From JBGLNJ01 sp034434835 (GTDB lineage Bacteria; Chloroflexota; Anaerolineae; Fen-1058): DNA of 64,000 bases. Position 1 is the first letter of the stretch, and the number at the start of each line of letters is the position of its first letter. Below the pieces are notes generated by a model that saw only the letters and a program-made list of their open reading frames with translations, had not been told where the DNA came from and did no database searches. A program made the position numbers and the translations under genes. The stretch spans positions 1 through 64,000 of the forward strand of contig DAOTXX010000088.1 of NCBI GenBank assembly GCA_034434835.1, read 5' to 3'. This document shows positions 7,822 to 15,827 of the stretch, piece after piece.

Positions 7822-8859
7822 ATGCAACGCATCCGCCGCTTGCTCGCCACCCTGCCAACACTGCACAAGATTTTGATCGGCAACTCGCTCGTCATCGCTG
7901 CGGGCGCGATCTTGGGCACGCTCTTGACCCGGCGTTTTATTGAGCAATCCAACTTTGAGCTGGCGACAATCTTTGTCGCGGTGGGCGTGACGATTAGCAT
8001 CATCGTCAACTATTTCATCCTGCGTGCGGCTCTGCGCCCCGTCACTATGCTCCGAACGACGGTGGACCAGGTCGCGCGCGGACAGCCCGGCGCTCGCGCG
8101 GACACGGAACACATTACCGATCCGGACCTGGCCCGGTTGGCTCTGGCGATCAACAACATGCTCAACCGGCTCGACGCCGACGCCCGGCTCAGCGACGAGA
8201 ATCGCCGCCAGCTCCGCGCGCTTTCGGCGCAGGTCATCAGCGCGCAAGAAGAGGAACGCAAACGCATCGCCCGCGAGCTGCATGACGAGACGACCCAGGC
8301 CCTGGCGACGCTCGATCTGAACCTGGAGCGCATCCAGACCGTCCTCGACGATCGGGCGGCGTGTGAAAGGCTTGAGGCCTCGCGCCAGTTGCTTCATCAA
8401 ACGATGGACGGCCTGCGCAAGCTGGTGTACGATCTGCGTCCGACCATGCTCGACGATCTGGGTTTGGTGCCGGCCATCCGCTGGTACGCGCGGACGCGAC
8501 TGGGCACCGAAGGCGTCCAGGTGCATGTGGAGACGAACGGCTGCCAAGACCGCCTGCCTCCGACGCTAGAGACGGCGCTGTTCCGTATCGCGCAGGAAGG
8601 CATCAATAACGTCGCTCAGCACGCTGCCGCACGGAGTGCGTGGGTGCGGTTGAGCTGTCACAACCGACAGGTCACGCTGACGGTGGAAGATGATGGACGT
8701 GGCTTTGACGTAGATAAAATGCTCAGCTCTGGCGGGGCGCTGGAGCACCTGGGCTTGTTTGGGATTCAAGAGCGCGTCTTTTTGCTGGGCGGTACCTTCA
8801 GTGTGAACAGCACACTGGATGGAGGCACGCGCCTCGTCATCACCGTTCCAATGGATTGA
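7822..8859 (+). CDS. NarL-type sensor histidine kinase
   Basis: Membrane sensor kinase of 345 residues. Two N-terminal membrane segments (about residues 17-38 and 47-68) enclose almost no periplasmic loop, so no large extracellular sensor domain is present. A HAMP-like linker follows (about 70-125). The HisKA_3 dimerisation helix carries ERKRIARELHDETTQ with phospho-acceptor His154, and the HATPase domain shows the N-box-like AQEGINNVAQHA and the G-box DDGRGFD. The C-terminus ends GTRLVITVPMD. It is followed at once by its LuxR-type regulator. The signal sensed is unknown. Confidence 0.93.
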   Translation: MQRIRRLLATLPTLHKILIGNSLVIAAGAILGTLLTRRFIEQSNFELATIFVAVGVTISIIVNYFILRAALRPVTMLRTTVDQVARGQPGARADTEHITDPDLARLALAINNMLNRLDADARLSDENRRQLRALSAQVISAQEEERKRIARELHDETTQALATLDLNLERIQTVLDDRAACERLEASRQLLHQTMDGLRKLVYDLRPTMLDDLGLVPAIRWYARTRLGTEGVQVHVETNGCQDRLPPTLETALFRIAQEGINNVAQHAAARSAWVRLSCHNRQVTLTVEDDGRGFDVDKMLSSGGALEHLGLFGIQERVFLLGGTFSVNSTLDGGTRLVITVPMD

Positions 8860-8863
8860 CCCT

Positions 8864-8896
8864 AACTCTGCAAAGGTTGTCAACCTTCGCAGAGTT
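8864..8896. repeat. near-perfect palindrome between kinase and regulator genes
   Basis: AACTCTGCAAAGGTTG and CAACCTTCGCAGAGTT are separated by one base, giving 16-bp arms with a single mismatch. It may be an intergenic palindromic element or attenuate read-through from the kinase into the regulator gene. Confidence 0.75.
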
Positions 8897-8909
8897 GACC
8901 TCAAGAGCC

Positions 8910-9566
8910 ATGGATAGAATTTGCATCCTGCTGGCCGATGACCACGCTATTTTGCGCGAGGGCATCCGCGCGCTTTTGGAGGATCAGCCCGACATGGCCG
9001 TCGTGGGTGAAGCCGCCGACGGGCGCCAAGCGGTGGAACTGGCCCGTAAACTCGAGCCGGACATTGTCGTGATGGACATTGGGATGCCGCTGCTCAACGG
9101 GCTGGAAGCCACCCGTCAGATCAAGCGCGACCGTCCACAGGTCGCCGTGCTCGTGTTGACGATGCACGATAACGAAGAGTACGTCTCGCAGCTCTTGACA
9201 GCAGGCGCATCGGGTTACGTGCTCAAGCGCGCGGCCTCGTCGGAGCTGGTGACCGCGATCCGCGCGGTGGCAGCCGGGCAAAATTACCTTTCACCCGCCG
9301 TGACCAAAGTCCTCATCGAGGGTTACATCGGCCGCAAGCCCGCCGGGCCAGCTATCCTTGACCCATTCGACACGCTGACGGCCCGCGAGCGCGAGGTGCT
9401 GCAGCTTGTGGCCGAGGGGCACACTAACTCGGAAATCGCCAGGCTGCTCAGCATCAGCCTCAAAACGGTCAAGGCGCATCGCTCGAATTTGATGCAAAAG
9501 CTTGGCCTGCACGACCGCGGCGAGTTGATCAAGTTGGCGATTCAGCGAGGCATCATCGAGGTGTAG
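8910..9566 (+). CDS. NarL/FixJ-type response regulator
   Basis: 218 residues from ATG 8910. The receiver domain has the acidic pair in LLADDHAILREG, phospho-acceptor Asp56 in VVMDIGMPLLNG, and the conserved Thr and Lys regions (LVLTMHDNE, YVLKRAAS). The C-terminal LuxR helix-turn-helix reads LTAREREVLQLVAEGHTNSE and LKTVKAHRSNLMQKL. Cotranscribed with the upstream HisKA_3 kinase. Targets cannot be told from sequence. Confidence 0.94.
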   Translation: MDRICILLADDHAILREGIRALLEDQPDMAVVGEAADGRQAVELARKLEPDIVVMDIGMPLLNGLEATRQIKRDRPQVAVLVLTMHDNEEYVSQLLTAGASGYVLKRAASSELVTAIRAVAAGQNYLSPAVTKVLIEGYIGRKPAGPAILDPFDTLTAREREVLQLVAEGHTNSEIARLLSISLKTVKAHRSNLMQKLGLHDRGELIKLAIQRGIIEV

Positions 9567-9577
9567 CGATCGAGCCA

Positions 9578-10441
9578 ATGATCCGAACCATTCCATTTGT
9601 CGCCAGGTTGCGCACATACTGGGCGCTGATCAAAAGCCTGCAGACGGGCTTGTTGCTCATCACCGGGCTGGCCGGGTTCGCCAGCGCTCGCCCGAACGCA
9701 AGCTGGCAAGTGTGGTTTGCCATGGCCATCAGCCTGTTCCTGGCGATCGGCGGCAGCACTGCGCTCAATATGTTTGTGGACCGGGACATTGATGCGCTGA
9801 TGACACGCACAGCCAAGCGCCCGCTGCCTTCAGGTCTGGTGCGTGCGAGCGAAACCTTTCTCGTCGGGCTGGTGATGGCGTCGCTGGGCATCGGTTGGGC
9901 TTGGGCGCTCAGTCCACTGTATGGCCTGGTCGTCCTGGCCGGGTTGTTCTTTGATGTGCAGGTCTATTCGATCTGGCTCAAGCGGCGCACGCCGTGGTCT
10001 ATCGTGTGGGGCGGGATCGCCGGCGGGATGCCTGTGCTGGCCGGGCGTGTGCTTGGAGTGGGGCGGATGGATGGGATCGGTGTGCTGCTCGCGCTGGCGG
10101 TGGTGTTGTGGATTCCAACCCACATCTTGACCTTTGGTATTCAGCACGCGGGAGACTATCGGCGGGCGGGTGTGCCCATCTTTCCTACCGTGTATGGCGA
10201 GCGTGCCACGCGCATCCTCATCGCGCTTTCGACGGCGAGCGCCGTCGTCGTGATGTTCATAGCTGCCCGGCAGATCGGATTGGCGATCGGCGCGCTCTAT
10301 GCGATGCTCGCCCTGGGTGGCGGGCTGCTCGTCTGGATCATGACCAGCATGTTGCTCCAATCGCCCCAGCGTGATTTCGTTGCTTACAAGCTGGCGTCGC
10401 TGTACATGCTGGGTTCCATGTTGCTCATTATCGTGGGGTAG
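9578..10441 (+). CDS. UbiA-family prenyltransferase, heme O synthase-like
   Basis: 287-residue polytopic membrane protein. The first Asp-rich prenyl-diphosphate site is NMFVDRDIDALMTRTAKRPL, and the second region WIPTHILTFGIQHAGDYRRAGVP corresponds to the second Asp motif of protoheme IX farnesyltransferases. SIWLKRRTPWSIVWGGIAGG also matches CtaB/CyoE. The pattern is divergent (the usual W-PPHFW is WIPTHIL), so another UbiA substrate is possible. It begins 11 bases after the regulator gene and may be transcribed with it. No cytochrome oxidase genes are in the window. Confidence 0.8.
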   Translation: MIRTIPFVARLRTYWALIKSLQTGLLLITGLAGFASARPNASWQVWFAMAISLFLAIGGSTALNMFVDRDIDALMTRTAKRPLPSGLVRASETFLVGLVMASLGIGWAWALSPLYGLVVLAGLFFDVQVYSIWLKRRTPWSIVWGGIAGGMPVLAGRVLGVGRMDGIGVLLALAVVLWIPTHILTFGIQHAGDYRRAGVPIFPTVYGERATRILIALSTASAVVVMFIAARQIGLAIGALYAMLALGGGLLVWIMTSMLLQSPQRDFVAYKLASLYMLGSMLLIIVG

Positions 10442-10481
10442 GTCACTTGCCTCTTAGCGTGTTGCGCGTACCAAAAGCTTA

Positions 10482-10509
10482 TTGACCTGGCCCTATTCGG
10501 GCGTATACT
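10482..10509 (+). promoter_or_regulatory. promoter of the small secreted protein gene
   Basis: TTGACC (10482-10487), 16-base spacer, TATACT (10504-10509), then GAAAGGAG a few bases before the ATG at 10561. Confidence 0.7.
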
Positions 10510-10560
10510 CTGGATATGCGAGATTGAATTAACCCGATCACCAACCGAAAGGAGCAAACG

Positions 10561-10986
10561 ATGAATAAAAAAGTTCTGATAGGTTGTGTCGTGGTCGCCG
10601 TGGTCGTGGGCGTGATCGCGTTGGCGTGTGTCGCTCTGGGCGGGACTGCCATCCTCGCCGGCCTGGGGCTGACGCAGCCGGCCGCCACAGCCGGAGATGC
10701 CTTTATGACCGCGCTCAGAGACGGCGACTATGATCAGGCTTACAGTCTGTGCTCGCCTGGGCTGCAAAAGGAACTGGGGAGCGCGCAAGACCTGCAAGAG
10801 CTGATCGAAAACGGCGACGCCCAGCCGAGTCAATGGAGCTTTACTTCGCGCAACATCTCTGGCGACACGGGCCAACTGGATGGCAACGTGACGTTGACCG
10901 GCGACCGTCCCGGCACGGTGATCATCAAGCTGGTCAAAGTCGGTGACGCCTGGAAGATCAACGGGTTCAACCTCAAAGAAAAATAG
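10561..10986 (+). CDS. small membrane-anchored protein with NTF2-like (DUF4878-type) domain
   Basis: 141 residues. One hydrophobic segment (residues about 5-35, with a Cys near residue 23) acts as membrane anchor or signal. The rest, from TAGDAFMTALRDGDYDQAYSL to DAWKINGFNLK, has the arrangement of DUF4878/lumazine-binding NTF2-like domains, in which two helices precede a curved sheet and a final 'W-I-x-G/F' strand. Monocistronic, with its own promoter and terminator. Function unknown; such domains bind small ligands or act in envelope proteins. Confidence 0.75.
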   Translation: MNKKVLIGCVVVAVVVGVIALACVALGGTAILAGLGLTQPAATAGDAFMTALRDGDYDQAYSLCSPGLQKELGSAQDLQELIENGDAQPSQWSFTSRNISGDTGQLDGNVTLTGDRPGTVIIKLVKVGDAWKINGFNLKEK

Positions 10987-11003
10987 TCGCCGACAAAAGG
11001 AAC

Positions 11004-11045
11004 GGTGAACGGCGGTCAAGCGTCGTTCGCCGTTCGCCTTTTTTT
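11004..11045 (+). terminator. rho-independent terminator
   Basis: GGTGAACGGCG (11004-11014) pairs with CGCCGTTCGCC (11028-11038), followed by a seven-T run (11039-11045). Ends the 10561 gene. Confidence 0.85.
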
Positions 11046-11057
11046 ACGCCGCCGTGT

Positions 11058-11063
11058 TATAAT
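11058..11063 (+). promoter_or_regulatory. -10 box for the subtilase gene
   Basis: Perfect TATAAT directly after the preceding terminator. No good -35 hexamer is visible at 17 bases, since that position overlaps the terminator stem. Confidence 0.45.
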
Positions 11064-11153
11064 CGTCCCAATTCGCGGACTAGGCAAATTGGAATCCTTT
11101 CATTAGCAGTCGGTAGAGCGAGACGCGCTTTGCTGACCCCCCGGAGATAAACG

Positions 11154-13607
11154 ATGAGAAACAAATTGCCATTGCTGTTGATCGTTCTGATGTTGGTCCC
11201 CTTGCTGCCGGCGCAGGCACAGCCAGTTCCTCCCCCAGCAGGCCCCAGCCCGGCGAGCCTGGAAGCGGCTGGGCTTCCAACCGATCGAGTCATCATTCGA
11301 TACAAGACGTCTGCCCATCTGCAGGGTGCTCTTGCGCCGGATTCAGCGGATCGCATGAGCGCGCTCAATACCGCCGCCGGTGTTCGGCTCGAGTACGTGC
11401 GTGAGATGTCTGGCGACGCGCACGTGCTGCGGCTGCCCGGCAAGCTGCCGCTATCTGAAGTGGAAGCGATCGCCAAACGATTGATGACATTGAACGATGT
11501 CGAGTATGCTGAGCCGGATTATATCTTACAGCACACTCTGACACCCAATGATAGCTACTACTCTCAGCAGTGGCACTATTTCGATACCTATGGCATCAAT
11601 GCGCCGGCGGCATGGGACATTACGACCGGATCGAGCAACATTGTTGTGGCGGTGATTGACACCGGCATTCTCAATCACACCGACCTGGCCGGACGCACGG
11701 TGGCCGGCTATGATTTCATCTCTGATGTTTGGACCGCCAACGATGGGGATGGGCGCGATAGCTACCCCAGTGATCCGGGCGACTGGACAGATCCTAATGC
11801 TTGTTACGTCGGCTGGCCGGGATCGGACAGTTCCTGGCACGGCACGCACGTCGCCGGGACGATCGGCGCGGCCAGCAACAATAGCATGGGTGTCGCGGGC
11901 ATCAACTGGGTGTCCAAGATTTTGCCCGTCCGCGTGTTGGGCAGGTGCGGTGGTTATACTTCAGACATTGTGGATGGCATGCGATGGGCGGCAGGCCTTT
12001 TGGTTTCAGGTGTGCCAACCAATACCAACCCGGCCAAGGTGCTGAACATGAGCCTGGGCGGATCAGGGTCGTGTGGCACAACCCAGCAAAATGCAATCAA
12101 CGAGATCACGAGCGCCGGGGCAGCCGTCATCGTCGCCGCCGGCAACGACAATGCCAACGCCAGCAACTTTCAACCTGCCAGTTGCAACAGTGTGGTCACC
12201 GTCGCCGCGACCGACCGTGGTGGCGACAAGGCTTCTTACAGCAACTATGGCTCGGTCGTCGAGATCAGCGCGCCGGGCGGCGAGACCAGCCCGACCTCGA
12301 GCAACGGCGTGCTTTCGACGCTCAATACCGGAACGACGGTGCCGGCAAGTGATACGTATACTTTCTATCAAGGCACCAGCATGGCCACACCGCACGTGGC
12401 TGGGGTCGCGTCGCTGCTCTTGTCCGTCAATCCTTCGCTGACGCCGGCCCAGGTGCAGCAGGTGCTCCAAAGCACCGCCAAGTCTTTCCCCAGTGGCAGC
12501 TCGTGTAGCACGAGCATCTGCGGATCGGGCATCGTAGACGCGGGCGCGGCCGTCCGAGCGGTTGCATACGATGTCGGCATCCAAAAGCAAGTCCTTGGCA
12601 GCAACCTGAAGCCGGGCGATCGCATCACGTTCACCCTCTCGATTTCGAACACTGGCGCCGTGACGGCCACCAACGTCGTGGTCACCGACATTGTCCCCAC
12701 GCAAGTGTTAGTACCGACGTATACGAGCAACATCCCCATCACACAAACTGGCGTCTATACCTACGTGTGGAATGTCGGAATGTTGGGAATTGGAAGGGGT
12801 GGAGTGATCACGATCTATGGCCAGATCAATCCGGCCCTGCCCAGCAACTTTTCGTTCACCAATAGCGCCAGCGTCTCGGCCCAACAGGATTACTCGGCAA
12901 ACAACAACAGCAGCAGCGTGACAGTGGGAGGCAGCCAAGTCTTTTTGCCAGTGGTGCTCAGGAACTATTCGTCTGCCGTCAGCGGCTGGGTCACGATTGC
13001 CAGTCAAGACTTTGAAGGCAGCTTCCCTGGCGTATGGCAAGTTTTCGACAACGATGGAACCACCAACGGAGAATACTATTGGGCCAAGCGAAACTGCCGG
13101 GTGTATGCTGGCAGTTACAGTGGATGGGCTGTTGGCGGCGGGGCCAATGGCGGCGGATTGAGTTGCGGCAGCAACTATCCCAATGACGCTGATTCCTGGA
13201 TGGTTTACGGTCCCTTCAGCCTGGCCGACGCGACGGCTGGCGATCTGAGCTTCAAGCTTTGGCTGAACAGCGAACAAGACTATGATGGGGTTTGCCGAAT
13301 GGCTTCGACAGATGGTACCAACTTTTACGGCACTTGCACGTCTGGCAATTCGAGCGGCTGGCTCGATCGAGTGTTGGATTTGACCAGCGTGAGCGGCCTG
13401 GGCAACTTGATGGGGCAAGCCAATGTATGGGTGGCGATAACGTTTGCGAGCGACTATGTTACCAACTACGCCGAAGGGGGCTATGTAGACAACATCGTAC
13501 TGCGCAAATATGTTTCTACGACTGGTCTGGCGCAGAATACACCCCTGGCTGAAACCAACAGCGACCAAGTTGTCGAGACCCCGGTATTCAGGACGCTCCG
13601 AAGGTAA
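11154..13607 (+). CDS. secreted subtilisin-like serine protease (S8) with DUF11 domain
   Basis: 817 residues. A signal peptide (about 1-23, ending near AQAQP) is followed by an I9-like propeptide (residues about 43-125). The S8 catalytic domain has Asp169 (VIDTGILNHTDLAG), His229 (HGTHVAGT) and Ser409 (GTSMATPHVAG). A DUF11-type repeat spans roughly residues 475-590 (LKPGDRITFTLSISNTG) and ends near QVFLPVVLRNY, a motif common near the ends of Chloroflexota surface proteins. The C-terminal part (about 605-800) is Trp/Gly/Ser-rich and jellyroll-like. Likely secreted or surface-exposed for protein degradation. Monocistronic, with a strong terminator. Confidence 0.95.
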   Translation: MRNKLPLLLIVLMLVPLLPAQAQPVPPPAGPSPASLEAAGLPTDRVIIRYKTSAHLQGALAPDSADRMSALNTAAGVRLEYVREMSGDAHVLRLPGKLPLSEVEAIAKRLMTLNDVEYAEPDYILQHTLTPNDSYYSQQWHYFDTYGINAPAAWDITTGSSNIVVAVIDTGILNHTDLAGRTVAGYDFISDVWTANDGDGRDSYPSDPGDWTDPNACYVGWPGSDSSWHGTHVAGTIGAASNNSMGVAGINWVSKILPVRVLGRCGGYTSDIVDGMRWAAGLLVSGVPTNTNPAKVLNMSLGGSGSCGTTQQNAINEITSAGAAVIVAAGNDNANASNFQPASCNSVVTVAATDRGGDKASYSNYGSVVEISAPGGETSPTSSNGVLSTLNTGTTVPASDTYTFYQGTSMATPHVAGVASLLLSVNPSLTPAQVQQVLQSTAKSFPSGSSCSTSICGSGIVDAGAAVRAVAYDVGIQKQVLGSNLKPGDRITFTLSISNTGAVTATNVVVTDIVPTQVLVPTYTSNIPITQTGVYTYVWNVGMLGIGRGGVITIYGQINPALPSNFSFTNSASVSAQQDYSANNNSSSVTVGGSQVFLPVVLRNYSSAVSGWVTIASQDFEGSFPGVWQVFDNDGTTNGEYYWAKRNCRVYAGSYSGWAVGGGANGGGLSCGSNYPNDADSWMVYGPFSLADATAGDLSFKLWLNSEQDYDGVCRMASTDGTNFYGTCTSGNSSGWLDRVLDLTSVSGLGNLMGQANVWVAITFASDYVTNYAEGGYVDNIVLRKYVSTTGLAQNTPLAETNSDQVVETPVFRTLRR

Positions 13608-13625
13608 TCTCCCCGAGCAACTGGT

Positions 13626-13664
13626 AAAAATCGAGGGGGCAAGAACATGCCTCCTCGATTTTTG
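13626..13664 (+). terminator. rho-independent terminator of the subtilase gene
   Basis: AAAAATCGAGG pairs with CCTCGATTTTT across a short loop, with the T-run in the descending arm. It can work in both directions. Confidence 0.85.
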
Positions 13665-13705
13665 TCCCGCGACGGGGGTGACTGCATCGAGGCTCTGACC
13701 AAAGT

Positions 13706-13770
13706 TGACCTACTGTGGTTTCCGCGTCAGCCGCACCCGTGCGATGCGCAGTCCATCCAACGTCTCGACG
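13706..13770 (-). pseudogene. duplicated 3' tail of the CNNM/CorC gene
   Basis: These 65 bases match 14465-14529, the end of the CNNM gene, at 62 of 65 positions. On the minus strand they code for VETLDGLRIARVRLTRKPQ followed by TAG, against VEALDGLRIARVRLTRKQQ in the intact gene. Similarity fades quickly beyond 13770. The copy lies on the far side of the DUF4160/DUF2442 pair, so the pair is bracketed by direct repeats of the gene's 3' end. Confidence 0.9.
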
Positions 13771-13790
13771 TCCGGACTGCACACTGCCGC

Positions 13791-13820
13791 TTGCCCCGCT
13801 ATCCCATTTAGGAGTACAAT
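13791..13820 (+). promoter_or_regulatory. promoter of the DUF4160/DUF2442 pair
   Basis: TTGCCC (13791-13796), 18-base spacer, TACAAT (13815-13820), starting about 20 bases beyond the duplicated gene tail, so the cassette carries its own promoter. Confidence 0.55.
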
Positions 13821-13866
13821 ATCTGCCAGCCATACAATGGCAACGGCAAGCGGAGAGGAAACAACC

Positions 13867-14136
13867 ATGCCGATCCTATCCATGTTCTATGGCATCGTGA
13901 TTCGCATGTACTTTTATGATGACAGGCAACACCACACACCCCATTTGCACGCCGAGTATGCAGGAAAGCGGGCAGTGTTTAACATCAGCGATGGGGAGGT
14001 ACTGGCCGGCGAACTGCCGCCTGGAAAAGCCCGGTTGGTGCAGGCATGGATTGAAATTCACCGCGAGGAACTGCTGGCAAATTGGGAACTGGCCGTGAAT
14101 GGCGAGGAAGTGTTCAAGATTGAGCCGTTAAGGTAG
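13867..14136 (+). CDS. DUF4160 protein, probable toxin or partner of DUF2442
   Basis: 89 residues from ATG 13867. It matches DUF4160: MPILSMFYGIVIRMYFYDD, then HHTPHLHAEYAGKRAVF with three closely spaced His, and a helical end with WIEIHREELLANWELA. DUF4160 and DUF2442 occur together widely as a small two-gene module thought to be TA-like; the mechanism is not established. The His cluster suggests metal binding or catalysis. The pair is inserted at the end of the CNNM gene and bracketed by a 65-bp duplication. Confidence 0.85.
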   Translation: MPILSMFYGIVIRMYFYDDRQHHTPHLHAEYAGKRAVFNISDGEVLAGELPPGKARLVQAWIEIHREELLANWELAVNGEEVFKIEPLR

Positions 14137-14145
14137 GAGGTGTCC

Positions 14146-14415
14146 ATGAATCCCTATGTCAAACTTGTCCGTCCGCTCGATGATTACGAGCTAGAGGTGG
14201 TCTTTGAGAACGGCGAGCGCCGCATCTTTGATGCCAGACCTTATTTGCAGCGCGGCGTCTTTGTCCGCCTGCAAGACCGCGCCATCTTTCAAGCGGCGCG
14301 GGTCGTCGCGGGTTCGGTAGAATGGCCCGGTGGGCTGGCCCTGAGTTATGATACACTCTATCTGGAAAGCCAGCCCATAGCCACACCCGCCGCTGTGGAA
14401 ATGGCGTCGGCGTGA
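14146..14415 (+). CDS. DUF2442 protein, probable antitoxin or partner of DUF4160
   Basis: 89 residues from ATG 14146, preceded by AGGAGGT at ideal spacing. YELEVVFENGERRIFDARPY and GSVEWPGGLALSYDTLYLES are the DUF2442 landmarks. It begins 9 bases after the DUF4160 stop, so the two are cotranscribed. It ends just before a strong hairpin shared with the convergent CNNM gene. Confidence 0.87.
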   Translation: MNPYVKLVRPLDDYELEVVFENGERRIFDARPYLQRGVFVRLQDRAIFQAARVVAGSVEWPGGLALSYDTLYLESQPIATPAAVEMASA

Positions 14416-14440
14416 ACAGCGCTAGCTGCCGACAACTCTG

Positions 14441-14475
14441 ACAGTAGGTCACGCGCTTCAAGCGTGACCTACTGT
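14441..14475. terminator. perfect 14-bp hairpin between convergent genes, containing the CNNM stop codon
   Basis: ACAGTAGGTCACGC (14441-14454), 7-base loop, GCGTGACCTACTGT (14462-14475). The right arm includes the CNNM stop codon (minus-strand TAG, 14469-14471); the left arm is an inverted copy of that gene end. Only a weak T-rich tail follows. It could terminate both genes or be an intergenic palindromic element that formed around the stop. Confidence 0.7.
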
Positions 14476-15785
14476 TGTTTCCGCGTCAGCCGCACCCGTG
14501 CGATGCGCAGCCCATCCAACGCCTCGACGCGCAGGCGCACACTTCCGGCGTCCACTTCATCGCCCACCTGCGCCATCCGATTGAGCCGACCCAGGATGTA
14601 ACCCGCAATCGTCTCATAGTTCGGCTCGGACAGGCTCAGCCCGAATACCTCATTCACGCCCTCGATGAGCGTCAGCCCATTGATGAGCGCCGAACCGTCG
14701 GGCAATCGCTCGATGTCCGGGCCATGGCGGTCGAACACGTCGGCCACGTCACCAATGATCTCTTCGATCAAGTCTGAAAGCGTCACCAGCCCGGCCGTGC
14801 CGCCGTACTCGTCCAGCACGATGGCGATGTGCTGCTTGCGCGCGCGAAAGCGCACCAGCAGATCGCTGACGTGGATGGTCTCGGGGACAAACAGCGCCTC
14901 GCGCGCCAGGCTGCGCACGCTGGACTGGCTCTGTCGCCCCTCTTGATGGACGACGCGCACCAAGTCTTTGGTGTGCAAAATGCCGATGATGTGGTCGAGG
15001 TCGTTTTCGTACACGGGGAATTTGGTCAGCGCGTGCGTGGCCGCCATCTGGATGACCTGCTCAATCGGCGCGTCGGCGTCCACGCAAATCATCTCCGTGC
15101 GCGGGATCATCACCTGGTTCGCCAGCATGTCGCCCAAGTCCAACACGCCGTGGAGCATCTCGCGCTCGTCCATTTCGAGCACGCCGCCTTCCTGGCTGTC
15201 GTCCACCAACAGCCGGATCTCCTCAACTGAGTGAACCTGCTCGTGGCTGCGCGTGGGATTCAAGCCGATCCGGCGCAGCAGCACGTTGCTGGTGCCGTTG
15301 AGCGCCCAGATGAGCGGACGGAAAAGCTGGGTCGCCAGGAGAGTCGGTCCGGCGACAAACAGCGCCGTGCCCTCAGTCCGCTGCAGGGCGATGGATTTGG
15401 GGAGCAGTTCACCCACGACGATCAGGACGAAGGTGATGAGGATAAAGGTGACAGCGCTCGCGACCACATGGCCGATAGCCCCTCCCCAACTGGCGAACAA
15501 GAGCGTAAACAGCGGAGCGATCAGGTCGGCCAGGGCCGGTTCCGCCAGCCAACCCAGCCCCAGTCCCGCCATCGTGATCGCCACCTGGACAGCGGCGATA
15601 AAGCGATCGGGCCGCTCGATGACCTGCTGAACCGACCGGGCGGCGACATGGCCGTGCGCCGCCAATTCCTCGATGCGCGTGCGCCGCACGCTGACCAGGC
15701 TGAATTCGGCGGCGACGAAAAAGGCATTCGCCAGCACGAGCGCGATGACAGCGCCCAATCTCAGCAACTCAACCTCAAAGCCCAT
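14469..15785 (-). CDS. CNNM/CorC-type transporter-associated protein (hemolysin C family)
   Basis: 438 residues. The N-terminal DUF21 (CNNM) membrane domain spans about residues 1-190, beginning with hydrophobic VIALVLANAFFVAAEFSLV. A tandem CBS pair follows (MIPRTEMICVDADAPIEQV and FVPETIHVSDLLVRFRARKQ), then a CorC/HlyC C-terminal domain. Members are implicated in Mg2+/Co2+ efflux. The last 19 codons are duplicated 760 bases away (13706-13770) on the other side of a DUF4160/DUF2442 cassette. Likely cotranscribed with the upstream VKOR gene. Confidence 0.93.
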   Translation of the reverse strand: MGFEVELLRLGAVIALVLANAFFVAAEFSLVSVRRTRIEELAAHGHVAARSVQQVIERPDRFIAAVQVAITMAGLGLGWLAEPALADLIAPLFTLLFASWGGAIGHVVASAVTFILITFVLIVVGELLPKSIALQRTEGTALFVAGPTLLATQLFRPLIWALNGTSNVLLRRIGLNPTRSHEQVHSVEEIRLLVDDSQEGGVLEMDEREMLHGVLDLGDMLANQVMIPRTEMICVDADAPIEQVIQMAATHALTKFPVYENDLDHIIGILHTKDLVRVVHQEGRQSQSSVRSLAREALFVPETIHVSDLLVRFRARKQHIAIVLDEYGGTAGLVTLSDLIEEIIGDVADVFDRHGPDIERLPDGSALINGLTLIEGVNEVFGLSLSEPNYETIAGYILGRLNRMAQVGDEVDAGSVRLRVEALDGLRIARVRLTRKQQ

Positions 15786-15827
15786 CTAGCCACCTGCATC
15801 TTTCGTAGGTGTGAAACTGTGTGATGG

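Noticed and set aside
13706..14529. Assembly duplication artefact as the cause of the repeated gene tails
   Set aside because: The copies differ (3 of 65 bases here, 9 of 61 at the AAC(3) gene) and end precisely with the stop codon in both unrelated cases, which is not the pattern of an assembly error.
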